Source: RGIG8767 sp045531685
GTDB lineage: Bacteria; Bacillota; Clostridia; Lachnospirales; Lachnospiraceae
DNA: 29,601 nucleotides
Direction: 5' to 3'
NCBI GenBank assembly: GCA_045531685.1
Contig: JAZSEL010000139.1
Coordinates: 1-29,601, forward strand
The first letter of the stretch is position 1. Each line of letters begins with the position of its first letter. The notes beneath the pieces were generated by a model, which ran no database searches, had not been told where the DNA came from, and saw nothing but the letters and a program-made list of their open reading frames with translations. A program made the translations under genes and the position numbers. Below, in pieces: positions 7,682 to 16,923 of this stretch.

Positions 7682-9721
7682 ATGAAAATAAAGACAGCAG
7701 ATGCTGCGGTGGCACTGTACATATTGGCCGCTTTTATCATGTTCATTGTAACCATTCCTTCCGGTTTATTGGATTTTTTATTGGCAATTAATATTGCGGT
7801 TGCCTTTACCATTTTATTTACTTCCATGTTTGCCAAGGAAGTATTGGAGTTATCTTATTATCCGACCATTTTGCTGTTCACAACCATTTTCAGGATTGCA
7901 CTTAACGTATCTTCGACTAAGTTAATTCTGGGAACCGGTGATCCGGGTAACGTAGTTGCAACCTTTGGTGAATACGTAGGTGGCGGTGACCTTATTATCG
8001 GTGTTATTGTATTTATCATTTTAATTATCATCCAGTTCATGGTTATCAATAAAGGTTCGGAGCGTGTAGCTGAAGTAACGGCACGTTTTACCTTGGATGC
8101 CATGCCGGGTAAGCAGATGGCTATTGATGCGGACCTGAATACGGGAGCAATTGACGATAAGGAAGCCAAAAGGCGAAGAGATAAGATTCAGGAAGAGGCC
8201 AGCTTCTTCGGTTCCATGGATGGTGCGGTTAAGTTTGTAAAAGGAGATGCCATTGCCGGTCTTATTATTACGGTTGTTAACGTAGTAGGCGGTATTGCCA
8301 TGGGAATTCTCCGTCAGGGAATGGACTTTGGCGGTGCATTGGATAAATATGTGATTCTTACGATTGGTGATGGTCTGGTATCCCAGATTCCCTCCCTGTT
8401 AATATCCTTATCAACCGGTATTCTGATTACCAAGGGAGCGAAGGAAGCCGATTTTGGTTCTGCTTTGGTAAAACAGTTATTCGGCCTTCCGAAGGTATTG
8501 TATCTGGTTGGTATTACAGTGGCAGTGCTGGGTTTGGTTACCCCTCTTAATCCCATTATTTTTGTTGGAGTGGGAGTGGTTTTCATTCTGGGAGCACGGA
8601 TGGTAGAGAGTACCATTGAGACCAGCAAGATTGAGAGTGAAGTCAGTGAGGATGAGATTGCAGCAGAAGAAATCCGTCAGCCGGAAAATGTTACTTCCCT
8701 GCTGCAGGTGGACCCAATCGAATTGGAATTCGGTTATGGTATTATTCCGCTTGCCGATGTAAACCAGGGCGGTGACTTGTTAGACCGTGTAGTTATGATT
8801 CGTCGTCAGATTGCATTGGAGCTTGGTACGGTTGTGCCGATTATTAGACTTAGGGATAATATCCAGTTAAATCCGAATCAGTATATTATTAAGATAAAAG
8901 GAATTCAGGTCAGTGAGGGTGAAATTCTGTTTGACCATTACATGGCCATGAATCCGGGATACGTGGAAGAGGAAATTACAGGAATACCGACTTTCGAACC
9001 GTCCTTCCATCTGCCGGCCATCTGGATTACAGAGGGACAGCGGGAACGTGCGGAAAGTATGGGATATACGGTTGTTGACCCGCCTTCGATTATTGCCACT
9101 CATCTGACGGAGATAATCAGAGGACATATTTCCGAATTGCTTACAAGACAGGATGTACAGAATCTTGTAAACAATTTGAAGGAAGCAAATCCGGCCCTTG
9201 TGGACGAACTGGTGCCAAAACTTTTGGGATTGGGAGATATCCAGAAGGTGTTGCAGAATTTGTTAAAGGAAGGGGTTTCCATCAGAGACCTTCTTACCAT
9301 TTTTGAAACATTGGCAGATTATGCTGCCAGTACAAGAGATACGGATATTTTGACAGAGTATGTAAGACAGGGATTAAAGCGTGCCATTTCCAGTCGCTTT
9401 TTCCCACCCAATGAGACCACCAGCGTGGTGACTCTGGACCCGAAATTGGAGCAGACCATTATGGGGGCTGTTAAGCAGACGGAGCAGGGAGCTTACTTAA
9501 ATCTGGATCCGGATAAAACAAAGGCAATTATCAAGAGTGTGGAGAATGAAGCCAAAAAATTGGAAGATATGGGAAGACCGCCAATTGTCATTACTTCACC
9601 GATTGTCAGAATTTACTTTAAACGGTTAACGGAAGACTATTATAAAGACTTGATTGTGATTTCTTATAACGAAATAGAATCAAGCGTTGAATTACAATCT
9701 GTTGGGATGGTAACAGCATGA
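7682..9721 (+). CDS. flhA: FlhA flagellar export gate protein
   Basis: FlhA is the largest export gate protein. It forms a ring below the gate and docks chaperone-substrate complexes. The N-terminal half (residues 1-320) has about eight membrane helices with the FHIPEP-family signature DAMPGKQMAIDADLNTG near residues 138-154. The C-terminal half is the cytoplasmic docking domain. The length of 679 aa is normal. Shine-Dalgarno AAAGGAGG lies just upstream of the ATG. The stop overlaps the flhF ATG by 4 bases (ATGA). Confidence 0.97.
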   Translation: MKIKTADAAVALYILAAFIMFIVTIPSGLLDFLLAINIAVAFTILFTSMFAKEVLELSYYPTILLFTTIFRIALNVSSTKLILGTGDPGNVVATFGEYVGGGDLIIGVIVFIILIIIQFMVINKGSERVAEVTARFTLDAMPGKQMAIDADLNTGAIDDKEAKRRRDKIQEEASFFGSMDGAVKFVKGDAIAGLIITVVNVVGGIAMGILRQGMDFGGALDKYVILTIGDGLVSQIPSLLISLSTGILITKGAKEADFGSALVKQLFGLPKVLYLVGITVAVLGLVTPLNPIIFVGVGVVFILGARMVESTIETSKIESEVSEDEIAAEEIRQPENVTSLLQVDPIELEFGYGIIPLADVNQGGDLLDRVVMIRRQIALELGTVVPIIRLRDNIQLNPNQYIIKIKGIQVSEGEILFDHYMAMNPGYVEEEITGIPTFEPSFHLPAIWITEGQRERAESMGYTVVDPPSIIATHLTEIIRGHISELLTRQDVQNLVNNLKEANPALVDELVPKLLGLGDIQKVLQNLLKEGVSIRDLLTIFETLADYAASTRDTDILTEYVRQGLKRAISSRFFPPNETTSVVTLDPKLEQTIMGAVKQTEQGAYLNLDPDKTKAIIKSVENEAKKLEDMGRPPIVITSPIVRIYFKRLTEDYYKDLIVISYNEIESSVELQSVGMVTA

Positions 9722-11016
9722 TAATTAAAAGATTTCAAGCAAGAACAGAACAGGAAGCGGTTGAAAACGCAAAAAAGGAACTTGGTCCCGGTGTGGTGAT
9801 CATGAATGTAAAGAATGTGAAAAAGAAGGGAGTCTTGTTCTTCCTGAAAAGAACCATGGTAGAGGTAACCGTGGCCTTAGAGGAAGAAAATGAAAGAGCT
9901 CCGATTCCGGTTAAGAGTGCTCCGGCTTCTGCGGGAAATGTGAAGGAAGAAGGAAAACCGGCAGGAAAAGCAGAACCGGAACAAAAGCAGGCGGCACCGA
10001 TTCCTTTGACGGCACTAGAGCAATTGGCACGGGTGCAGGAACAGCAGATAAAAGAACAGAGAGAACGGGAGGCGGCCGAGAAAGCATCTGGTACTAATGT
10101 AACAAATGCCGCTATTTTAGAAGAAAAGCTTGATAATCTGGAACATTTATTAAAACAAAAAATTGAGGGAAATGAACCGTTAAGAGAAAGTAAAGCAGAG
10201 GTTCCTGAGGAAGATAAGGAACAGATGCGGTTTATGAAGCTTCTTTATAATACCATGATTGATAATGAAGTGCATGAAAAATATGCCAATCAGATTATTG
10301 AAGAGGTAGAAAAGGGAGCATCCCAGAACATGGCATTTGACTATTTCCTGTCAAATGTATATCAGAAGATGATATTAAAATTCGGAAAGCCAAAGAAAAT
10401 TGTACCGGCAGAGAAAGGACCAAAGGTTATCTTTTTTGTAGGTCCTACCGGAGTGGGTAAGACAACTACCATTGCTAAAATTGCGTCTAAGCTTTGTGTG
10501 GAAGAAAAGAAAAAGGTGGCATTATTAACAGCAGATACTTATCGTATTGCAGCGGCAGAACAGCTCCGTACCTATGCCAATATTTTGGAAGTGCCGTTCC
10601 GTATTGTATACAGTGACCAGGAAGTGGAAGGCATGTATCACGAGTTTGAGGAGTATGATTACATTCTGGTAGACACGGCAGGACATTCCCATCATAACGA
10701 GGAGCAGCGCAACAGCAGCAGATTAATGGTGCATTCCTTAGATCAGATAGCCCAGACGGAAGTATATCTGGTTTTGAGTGCAACAACAAAATACAGGGAT
10801 TTGGTTAGTATTGCAGATACATATAGTGAAATGACGGAGTATACTCTTATTTTCACAAAATTGGATGAAACAACATCATTGGGGAATTTATTGAATCTGC
10901 GTCTGCATACGGGGGCAGAAATGTCTTACGTAACCTGCGGACAGAATGTGCCGGAGGATATCGGATGTTTCAATCCTCAGGCGACGGTAAAGCAGATATT
11001 AGGTGGAAAGGCTTAA
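9718..11016 (+). CDS. flhF: FlhF SRP-type GTPase for flagellar placement
   Basis: An SRP/FtsY-family GTPase that sets where new flagella assemble. The basic N-terminal B domain starts MIIKRFQARTEQEAVENAKK. A Glu/Lys/Pro-rich linker (residues about 60-130) follows. The N and G domains come next, with G1 GPTGVGKT at 242-249, G3 DTAG at 319-322 and G4 TKLD at 380-383. The length of 432 aa is in the family range. It overlaps flhA by 4 bases and is followed 3 bases later by flhG, its regulator, as in Bacillus and many polar flagellates. Confidence 0.96.
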   Translation: MIIKRFQARTEQEAVENAKKELGPGVVIMNVKNVKKKGVLFFLKRTMVEVTVALEEENERAPIPVKSAPASAGNVKEEGKPAGKAEPEQKQAAPIPLTALEQLARVQEQQIKEQREREAAEKASGTNVTNAAILEEKLDNLEHLLKQKIEGNEPLRESKAEVPEEDKEQMRFMKLLYNTMIDNEVHEKYANQIIEEVEKGASQNMAFDYFLSNVYQKMILKFGKPKKIVPAEKGPKVIFFVGPTGVGKTTTIAKIASKLCVEEKKKVALLTADTYRIAAAEQLRTYANILEVPFRIVYSDQEVEGMYHEFEEYDYILVDTAGHSHHNEEQRNSSRLMVHSLDQIAQTEVYLVLSATTKYRDLVSIADTYSEMTEYTLIFTKLDETTSLGNLLNLRLHTGAEMSYVTCGQNVPEDIGCFNPQATVKQILGGKA

Positions 11017-11019
11017 TTC

Positions 11020-11907
11020 ATGGATCAGGCAGAACAATTACGGAATATTATTAAAGCAAACAGTACAGTCACCACCCGGCCGGTTGCGCGTGTCATTACG
11101 GTAACCAGCGGAAAAGGTGGCGTGGGTAAGTCAAATACGGCAATTAATCTTGCCATTTGGATGCGCAAGATGGGACAGAGGGTTATTATTCTGGATGCGG
11201 ATTTTGGTCTTGCCAATATAGAAATTATGTTTGGAACCGTTCCAAAGCACAATCTCTGTGATTTGATTTATCAGGGGAAAAATATTACAGAGATTATTAC
11301 ATGGGGACCGGGAGAGGTTGGATTTATTTCCGGTGGTTCCGGAATAGCGGGAATGGCCAATTTGAGCAGGGATTATCTGGCATATATTATTCAGAATCTT
11401 GCTCAGTTAGATGCAATAGCAGATGTGATTATTATCGATACGGGTGCCGGAATTTCCGATGCGGTTTTGGAGTTTTTAGTGGCAAGCGGTGAAATACTAT
11501 TGGTTACCACACCGGAACCGACATCCATAACCGATTCTTACTCGTTGTTAAAGGCATTAACCAGACATCCGCGTTTTTCAGCGGAAGAATCTAAAATCAA
11601 GGTAATTGCAAACAGGGTAAGTAAGGTTGAGGATGGAACCATCTTGTTTAACAAGCTAAATGCAGTGGTTTCCAGATATTTAAAAATTCCGCTTAATTAT
11701 TTAGGGGCAATTCCGCAGGATGAAAAACTTTCGGAAGCAGTTATGCAGCAGACTCCCATATCGTTACAGAATCCGACAGCGAAATCGGCAAAATGTTATG
11801 AGTATTTAACTGCAAAACTGATGAACAAAGAATTGAATCAGGATGTAAAGAAGCGTGGAATGGCAGCTTTCTTTTCCCATCTTGTTACAGGGAAAAAATT
11901 AGGATAG
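11020..11907 (+). CDS. flhG: FlhG (YlxH/FleN) MinD-like ATPase controlling flagellar number
   Basis: A MinD/ParA-family ATPase of 295 aa with the deviant Walker A KGGVGKS at residues 32-38. The N-terminus carries DQAEQLR, which is the conserved FlhG helix that stimulates FlhF GTPase activity. Typical MinD motifs follow (ILDADFGLANIEIMFG; IIDTGAGIS). The C-terminus includes a basic stretch that could serve membrane binding. FlhG limits flagellar number and, in Bacillus, links to C-ring assembly through FliM/FliY. It lies 3 bases after flhF. A PilZ gene follows with a GTG start. Confidence 0.96.
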   Translation: MDQAEQLRNIIKANSTVTTRPVARVITVTSGKGGVGKSNTAINLAIWMRKMGQRVIILDADFGLANIEIMFGTVPKHNLCDLIYQGKNITEIITWGPGEVGFISGGSGIAGMANLSRDYLAYIIQNLAQLDAIADVIIIDTGAGISDAVLEFLVASGEILLVTTPEPTSITDSYSLLKALTRHPRFSAEESKIKVIANRVSKVEDGTILFNKLNAVVSRYLKIPLNYLGAIPQDEKLSEAVMQQTPISLQNPTAKSAKCYEYLTAKLMNKELNQDVKKRGMAAFFSHLVTGKKLG

Positions 11908-11919
11908 GAGAGAGTACCG

Positions 11920-12648
11920 GTGTTAGAACAGTATATTCAGCCAGGGCAGCGTATTGAGTTGGAATCCGTTACCGGAATCGAAACGGATGGAAAAGCACAG
12001 CAGCTTAAAAAGGTTTATGGTTCTAAAATTTACGATGTGCTTTCGCAGGAACGCTTAGAGATATTGATGCCGTATGAGCAGAGAAAGTTAATCCTACTTC
12101 CTGTGAATTCGGAATATAGTGTGCTTTTTTATACGGATAACGGTATCTTTGAATGCCGGGCAAGAATCGTAGACAGGTATAAGTCAAATAATGTCTTTAT
12201 CCTTGTTGTGGAATTGTTAACAAGCTTAAAGAAACATCAAAGAAGAGAATATTATCGTTATAATTGTGCCCTTGCAGTGGAATCACGAGAACTGGAAGAG
12301 GATGAAAAAGAGATTTGGGCGGACCCTGAGTTTGAGTTTAGAAATGATATTCCGATGCATCGGAGTGTCATTGTAGATATCAGCGGCGGAGGGTTACGCT
12401 TTATCTCCAATGCCAAGTATCAGGCAGGAATCCTGCTGTTTTGCAGGTATTGTCTGGAGCAGGTAAACGGAAGAAAGGTATATGAAGTGGTGGGAAAGAT
12501 TTTAAGCGTACAGTCGGCGGAAAAAAGGCCGGGATGCTTTGAATACCGCATCCAATACCAAAATTTATCCAATAAACAAAGAGAAGAGATTATTCAGTAT
12601 ATTTTCCAGCAGGAACGAAAAAATCGTAAAAAGGAAAAAGGATTGTAA
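11920..12648 (+). CDS. YcgR-type PilZ c-di-GMP receptor, flagellar brake
   Basis: 242 aa with an N-terminal YcgR-like beta domain (residues about 1-105) and a C-terminal PilZ domain. The c-di-GMP motifs are intact: RRxxxR at R108-R109 to R113 (within HQRREYYRYN) and DxSxxG at D153-S155-G158 (DISGGG). Proteins of this kind, such as Bacillus YpfA/DgrA and E. coli YcgR, slow or stop the motor when c-di-GMP is high, by contacting the stator or switch. The GTG start at 11920 follows Shine-Dalgarno AGGAGAGAG. Its place between flhG and cheB ties it to motility. A gene symbol is left blank because names vary. Confidence 0.9.
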   Translation: MLEQYIQPGQRIELESVTGIETDGKAQQLKKVYGSKIYDVLSQERLEILMPYEQRKLILLPVNSEYSVLFYTDNGIFECRARIVDRYKSNNVFILVVELLTSLKKHQRREYYRYNCALAVESRELEEDEKEIWADPEFEFRNDIPMHRSVIVDISGGGLRFISNAKYQAGILLFCRYCLEQVNGRKVYEVVGKILSVQSAEKRPGCFEYRIQYQNLSNKQREEIIQYIFQQERKNRKKEKGL

Positions 12649-12651
12649 TTC

Positions 12652-13722
12652 ATGAAAAAAATTTTAGTAGTCGATGATTCTGCACTCATGAGAAGGGTGC
12701 TCTGTGATATAATTAATGCAGATGAAAGGTTTCAGGTGGTTGATGAAGCCAATAACGGTGAAGTAGCACTGAATCTTTTGCAAAAAAACACCTATGATGC
12801 TGTAGTTTTAGACGTGAATATGCCTAAAATGGATGGTATCGAATTATTAAAGGAGTTAAAAAAGCGAGGGATTAAAGCCAAGATTTTAATGGCAAGTACG
12901 GTTACCATGGAAGGTGCTAAGGTAACCATGGATGCGTTAGAGCTTGGAGCATTGGATTTCATTCACAAGCCTGATTGGGCATACCGGTGTAAATCGGACG
13001 AGTTTTCCGGTTCTTTCTTAAGTCTGCTGGATGCGGTCTGCAAGGCAAAAATTGTAGAAACATCCGTAAAAGCAGCCAGGGAAGCCGACTCTTCAAGGGA
13101 GACAATCGAAAAGCTTGTACGTAAGAGTTCCCAGAAGATTACCGGGAAACGGATTATTGCATTGGCATGTTCCACGGGAGGACCTAGAGCACTCCAGAGC
13201 GTTGTTCCTAATCTGCCGCAGGATATGAAAGCACCTATGGTACTTGTACAGCATATGCCGGTTGGTTTTACGGAATCTTTGGCAGCCAGACTGGATCACT
13301 TAAGCAGGGTGAAGGTAGTGGAAGCAAAAGAAGGGGAGGTTCTGGAAGACGGATGCGTATATATTGCAAAGAGCGGATTCCATATGAATCTGGTCAGAAA
13401 GGGTTCTGACATGGTGGTTCATTATACGGAGGAACCGACAAGAGAGGGCGTAAGACCTTGTGCCAATTATATGTATGAGTCTTTGGCAGACAGCTTCTAT
13501 GATGAAGTAATCTGCGTGGTATTGACCGGTATGGGTGCGGATGGAACGGAAGGAATCGCTCATCTAAAGAAAAGTAAGAAAACATACGTAATAGCACAGG
13601 ACGGAGACACATGTGTAGTTAACGGAATGCCAAAGAGCGTTGTGAAAGCAGGTCTTTCCGATGAGATTGTTCCATTGCCGCTGATTGCACAGGAAATAAT
13701 TTTACACGTGGGGGTAAAGTGA
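12652..13722 (+). CDS. cheB: CheB receptor methylesterase/deamidase
   Basis: A receiver domain (residues 1-125; D8/D9 and phosphoacceptor D54 in VVLDVNMP) is joined by a linker to the methylesterase domain (residues about 160-352). The catalytic residues are visible: S174 in CSTGG, H201 in QHMPVGF and D297 in TGMGADG. CheB removes methyl groups from receptors during adaptation and is activated by CheA. The length of 356 aa is normal. Only 1 base separates its stop from the cheA ATG. The matching methyltransferase gene cheR is not in this window. Confidence 0.96.
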   Translation: MKKILVVDDSALMRRVLCDIINADERFQVVDEANNGEVALNLLQKNTYDAVVLDVNMPKMDGIELLKELKKRGIKAKILMASTVTMEGAKVTMDALELGALDFIHKPDWAYRCKSDEFSGSFLSLLDAVCKAKIVETSVKAAREADSSRETIEKLVRKSSQKITGKRIIALACSTGGPRALQSVVPNLPQDMKAPMVLVQHMPVGFTESLAARLDHLSRVKVVEAKEGEVLEDGCVYIAKSGFHMNLVRKGSDMVVHYTEEPTREGVRPCANYMYESLADSFYDEVICVVLTGMGADGTEGIAHLKKSKKTYVIAQDGDTCVVNGMPKSVVKAGLSDEIVPLPLIAQEIILHVGVK

Positions 13723-13723
13723 T

Positions 13724-15784
13724 ATGGATGTTAGCCAGTATTTAGAGATTTTTATCGACGAAACAAAAGAACACCTTCAGAGTCTGAATACTTCGATTCT
13801 GGAACTTGAGCAGGATCCTTCCAATATGGATACTGTAAATGAAATTTTCCGTGCAGCCCATTCATTAAAGGGAATGGCAGGAACTATGGGATTTAAGAGA
13901 ATGCAGGCATTAACACATGATATGGAAAATGTCTTCTCAGAAGTCCGCAATGGTACATTTTCAGTAACAGCTGAAATTATAGACGTATTATTCCAGTGTC
14001 TGGATGCGTTGGACGAATATTTAAATAATATCCAGTCAACGGCAGACGAAGGAACAAATGATAACGAAAGCCTGATTAAGGCATTAAATGTATTCTTACA
14101 GGGCGGGAAAGCACCTGCTAAGGAAGAAACAAAGGTGGCAGCTGCCAAGTCAGAACCAACAGGTAAGGATAAATGGAAAGAGCTTTCTTTAAATGAGTCA
14201 CAGACTCATGTTTTACAGAAAGCAAAAGCACAGGGAATGAACGCAATCGGCCTTACCGTATATGTACAGGATACTTGTATCCTTAAGGCAGCAAGAGCAT
14301 TCTTAGTGTTTAAGACATTAGAGGATATCGGAGAGATTATTGTATCGGTTCCGTCCACACAGGATATTGAAGATGAAAAATTTGATAAGGATTTCAGCCT
14401 TATTATCGTAACCAAGGAAAATGTGGAAAAGGCAATTGCCATGGCAAAGAGTGTTTCTGAAATTCAGGAAGTAACCGGCGGTGTGGTAGAGGTTCCGGAA
14501 GCAACTGAAGAAGAAGTAAAAGCCATTGAAACAGAAATTGCAGAAGCAAAGGTAGCAGAAGCTAATCCGAATACGCCTGCAAAGACAGAAGGAACAAAGG
14601 CTGTTGCCCAGAAGAAACCGGTTGTTAACCGTACTGTCCGCGTAGATATTGAAAAACTGGATGATTTAATGAATCTTGTCAGCGAGCTTATTATTGCAAA
14701 GAACTCTTTGGTTTCTGCTGCAACAGCAAAAGAAACCGGTTCTGACAATATGGCAGTAAACGAGCAGATTGAGTACCTGGAAGGTGTTACCACAAGTCTT
14801 CACGAATCCGTTATGAAGGTTCGAATGGTGCCGATTGAAACAGTTGTTAATAAATTCCCACGTATGATTCGTGACTTGTCTAAGAAATTGGGCAAGAGAA
14901 TGGAATTATACATGACAGGTGAGGATACAGAGTTAGACCGTACCGTAGTAGATGAAATCGGTGATCCGTTGATGCATTTACTTCGTAATTCAGCTGACCA
15001 CGGTATTGAAGATGATGAAAAGCTTCGTGTAGAAAGAGGAAAGCCGGCAGTTGGTTCCATCCACTTGAATGCATATCAGGATGGTAATAACGTAGTAATT
15101 GAAGTTAGGGATGACGGTAACGGTATCGATGTTTCTAAGGTAAAAGCAAAAGCGATTGAAAGAGGAACCATTACAGAAGAGCAGGCAGCGGTAATGACTG
15201 ACAAGGAAATTATCAATCTCTTGTTCCTTCCAAGTTTTTCTACAGCAAAGACCATTTCCGATGTATCAGGAAGAGGCGTAGGTCTGGATGTTGTACGTTC
15301 TAAGATTGAGTCCTTAAGTGGTGAAGTAGAAGTTAAGAGTACACTTGGTGAAGGAAGTGTATGGACAATCCGTCTTCCTCTTACACTTGCTATTATCCAG
15401 TCACTTATGGTTATTGTCGGTGGTGAGAAATATGCGATTCCGCTTGGAACTATCCAGACATTGGAAAGCATTGCTCCTTCCGAAGTAAAATACGTTCAGC
15501 AGAAAGAAGTTATTAATTTAAGAGGAGATGTAATCCCGATTATCCGTCTTAATGAAGTTCTTGGCTGTGAATCTACCAAGGGTAAGGACGAAGAATTAGT
15601 TGTTGTTATTGTTAAGAAGGGCGATAGAATGGCAGGTCTTGTAATTGATGAATTAACAGGACAGCAGGAAATCGTTATTAAGTCACTTGGCAAGTATATT
15701 GGCAAAACTAAGGTCATCAGTGGTGCAACAATCTTAGGTGATGGTGAAGTTGCTCTTATCGTTGATCCGAATGCACTGATTTAA
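13724..15784 (+). CDS. cheA: CheA chemotaxis histidine kinase
   Basis: CheA autophosphorylates under receptor control and passes phosphate to CheY and CheB. Its domains are visible in order. P1 is the HPt domain, with H46 in RAAHSLKGM. An Ala/Glu/Lys-rich linker leads to the P2 docking domain (about 150-250), followed by a second linker. P3 is the dimerization domain (about 300-370, starting NRTVRVDIEKLDDLMNLV). P4 is the ATPase, with N box HLLRNSADHGIE and the G boxes VRDDGNGID and SGRGVGLDVV. P5 is a CheW-like domain at the C-terminus. The length of 686 aa is typical for Firmicutes. A gggg stretch precedes the ATG. Confidence 0.97.
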   Translation: MDVSQYLEIFIDETKEHLQSLNTSILELEQDPSNMDTVNEIFRAAHSLKGMAGTMGFKRMQALTHDMENVFSEVRNGTFSVTAEIIDVLFQCLDALDEYLNNIQSTADEGTNDNESLIKALNVFLQGGKAPAKEETKVAAAKSEPTGKDKWKELSLNESQTHVLQKAKAQGMNAIGLTVYVQDTCILKAARAFLVFKTLEDIGEIIVSVPSTQDIEDEKFDKDFSLIIVTKENVEKAIAMAKSVSEIQEVTGGVVEVPEATEEEVKAIETEIAEAKVAEANPNTPAKTEGTKAVAQKKPVVNRTVRVDIEKLDDLMNLVSELIIAKNSLVSAATAKETGSDNMAVNEQIEYLEGVTTSLHESVMKVRMVPIETVVNKFPRMIRDLSKKLGKRMELYMTGEDTELDRTVVDEIGDPLMHLLRNSADHGIEDDEKLRVERGKPAVGSIHLNAYQDGNNVVIEVRDDGNGIDVSKVKAKAIERGTITEEQAAVMTDKEIINLLFLPSFSTAKTISDVSGRGVGLDVVRSKIESLSGEVEVKSTLGEGSVWTIRLPLTLAIIQSLMVIVGGEKYAIPLGTIQTLESIAPSEVKYVQQKEVINLRGDVIPIIRLNEVLGCESTKGKDEELVVVIVKKGDRMAGLVIDELTGQQEIVIKSLGKYIGKTKVISGATILGDGEVALIVDPNALI

Positions 15785-15797
15785 GGAGGATAACAAC

Positions 15798-16268
15798 ATG
15801 GATGAATTGAAAGTATATTCTGGAGTTACACAGTATATTAAAATAGAAATGGGCGAGGAAACTTTCGGAATTGATATTGGATATGTTGATAATATTCTTA
15901 GAATGCAGCGTATTACAAGAGTTCCTAATGTACCGGCTTACATAAAGGGTGTTATTAATCTGCGTGGTGAAATTGTGCCGATTATGAGCCTTCGTTTAAA
16001 GATGGGATTGGAAGAAGTAGAAGAAACCAAAGCCACAAGAATTATCATTCTGAAGATGGAACAGGTTGGTAAAGTCGGTTTCATTGTTGATTGCGTAAAA
16101 GAAGTAGTATCCATCAGTGAAGAACAGATGGAAAGTATAAAGTATGACAGCAAGGATGACACCACACATTTTGTCAACGCTGTTGGTAAGGAAGCAGATT
16201 CTATTATTTCTTTATTGGATTTAAACACAGTTGTTCTGGATAAGAGCAGCAAGGAGGAGAATGCATGA
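15798..16268 (+). CDS. cheW: CheW chemotaxis coupling protein
   Basis: 156 aa and a single CheW/SH3-like domain. It connects receptors to CheA P5. Typical features are FGIDIGYVDNILRMQRITRVPNV, here interrupted after VDNIL, and the conserved IKGVINLRGEIVPIMSLR. A strong Shine-Dalgarno, AAGGAGGA, precedes the ATG. The last codons overlap the cheC start (ATGA), so CheW and CheC are likely made in a linked ratio. Confidence 0.96.
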   Translation: MDELKVYSGVTQYIKIEMGEETFGIDIGYVDNILRMQRITRVPNVPAYIKGVINLRGEIVPIMSLRLKMGLEEVEETKATRIIILKMEQVGKVGFIVDCVKEVVSISEEQMESIKYDSKDDTTHFVNAVGKEADSIISLLDLNTVVLDKSSKEENA

Positions 16269-16879
16269 GTAATTTGACATTAGAACAAATGTCGACTACT
16301 TATTATGATGTATTAAAAGAAATTGGTAATATAGGGGCAGGGAACGCAACAACTGCCCTTGCCAGTTTGTTACAGAGTAAGGTAGATATGAAAGTTCCTC
16401 AGGTTATGATGTTGGAATTTAAGGATGTAGGGACTTTGCTGGGTGGAGAAGAACAGGAAATGGCTGCGGCATATCTTGGCGTAGAAGGTGATATTGACGG
16501 CAGTATCTTGTTTTTAATCAAAAAGGAAACTGCAATGATGATTGCCAAGAAGTTACTCGGTGATTATTGTAGTGATGAGCTTGGTGAGATGGAATGCTCC
16601 GCAGTAAAAGAAGTGTCGAATATTATTACAGGGTCATATCTGAATGCGATTGCTACATTAACCGGACTTACCATATATCCATCTGTTCCGGATTTAGCAG
16701 TGGATATGGCAGGGGCGATTTTAAGTGTGCCTGCGATTCAGTTTGGCATTATGGGCGATAAAATTCTTTTAATCCAGTCTCAGTTAACAAATGAGATTGA
16801 GATGGACGGATATTTTATCATGGTTCCGGAACCGGAATCTTATGTAAAAATATTAACATCATTAGGTATTCCGGTATAG
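16265..16879 (+). CDS. cheC: CheC CheY-P phosphatase
   Basis: 204 aa with two phosphatase signatures of the form [DS]xxxExxNxxxG: D15-E19-N22-G26 and S112-E116-N119-G123. Both sites look intact. CheC removes phosphate from CheY-P and, with CheD, forms an adaptation feedback known from Bacillus and Thermotoga. Shine-Dalgarno AAGGAGGAG lies inside the cheW end. The stop codon lies inside the left arm of a strong hairpin at 16865-16896. cheD follows, as expected. Confidence 0.95.
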   Translation: MSNLTLEQMSTTYYDVLKEIGNIGAGNATTALASLLQSKVDMKVPQVMMLEFKDVGTLLGGEEQEMAAAYLGVEGDIDGSILFLIKKETAMMIAKKLLGDYCSDELGEMECSAVKEVSNIITGSYLNAIATLTGLTIYPSVPDLAVDMAGAILSVPAIQFGIMGDKILLIQSQLTNEIEMDGYFIMVPEPESYVKILTSLGIPV

Positions 16880-16896
16880 ATACTATACCGGATACC
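16865..16896 (+). repeat. Perfect hairpin spanning the cheC stop codon
   Basis: Arms TCCGGTATAG (16870-16879) and CTATACCGGA (16883-16892) pair perfectly around the 3-base loop ATA. After one bulged T at 16869, GGTA (16865-16868) pairs with TACC (16893-16896), giving 14 bp in all. The cheC TAG (16877-16879) is in the left arm. No T-run follows, so it is not a standard intrinsic terminator. It may protect or process the mRNA or tune cheD expression (inference). Confidence 0.8.
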
Positions 16897-16923
16897 CATA
16901 TCTTATTGTTGGGGATAGAGAAC

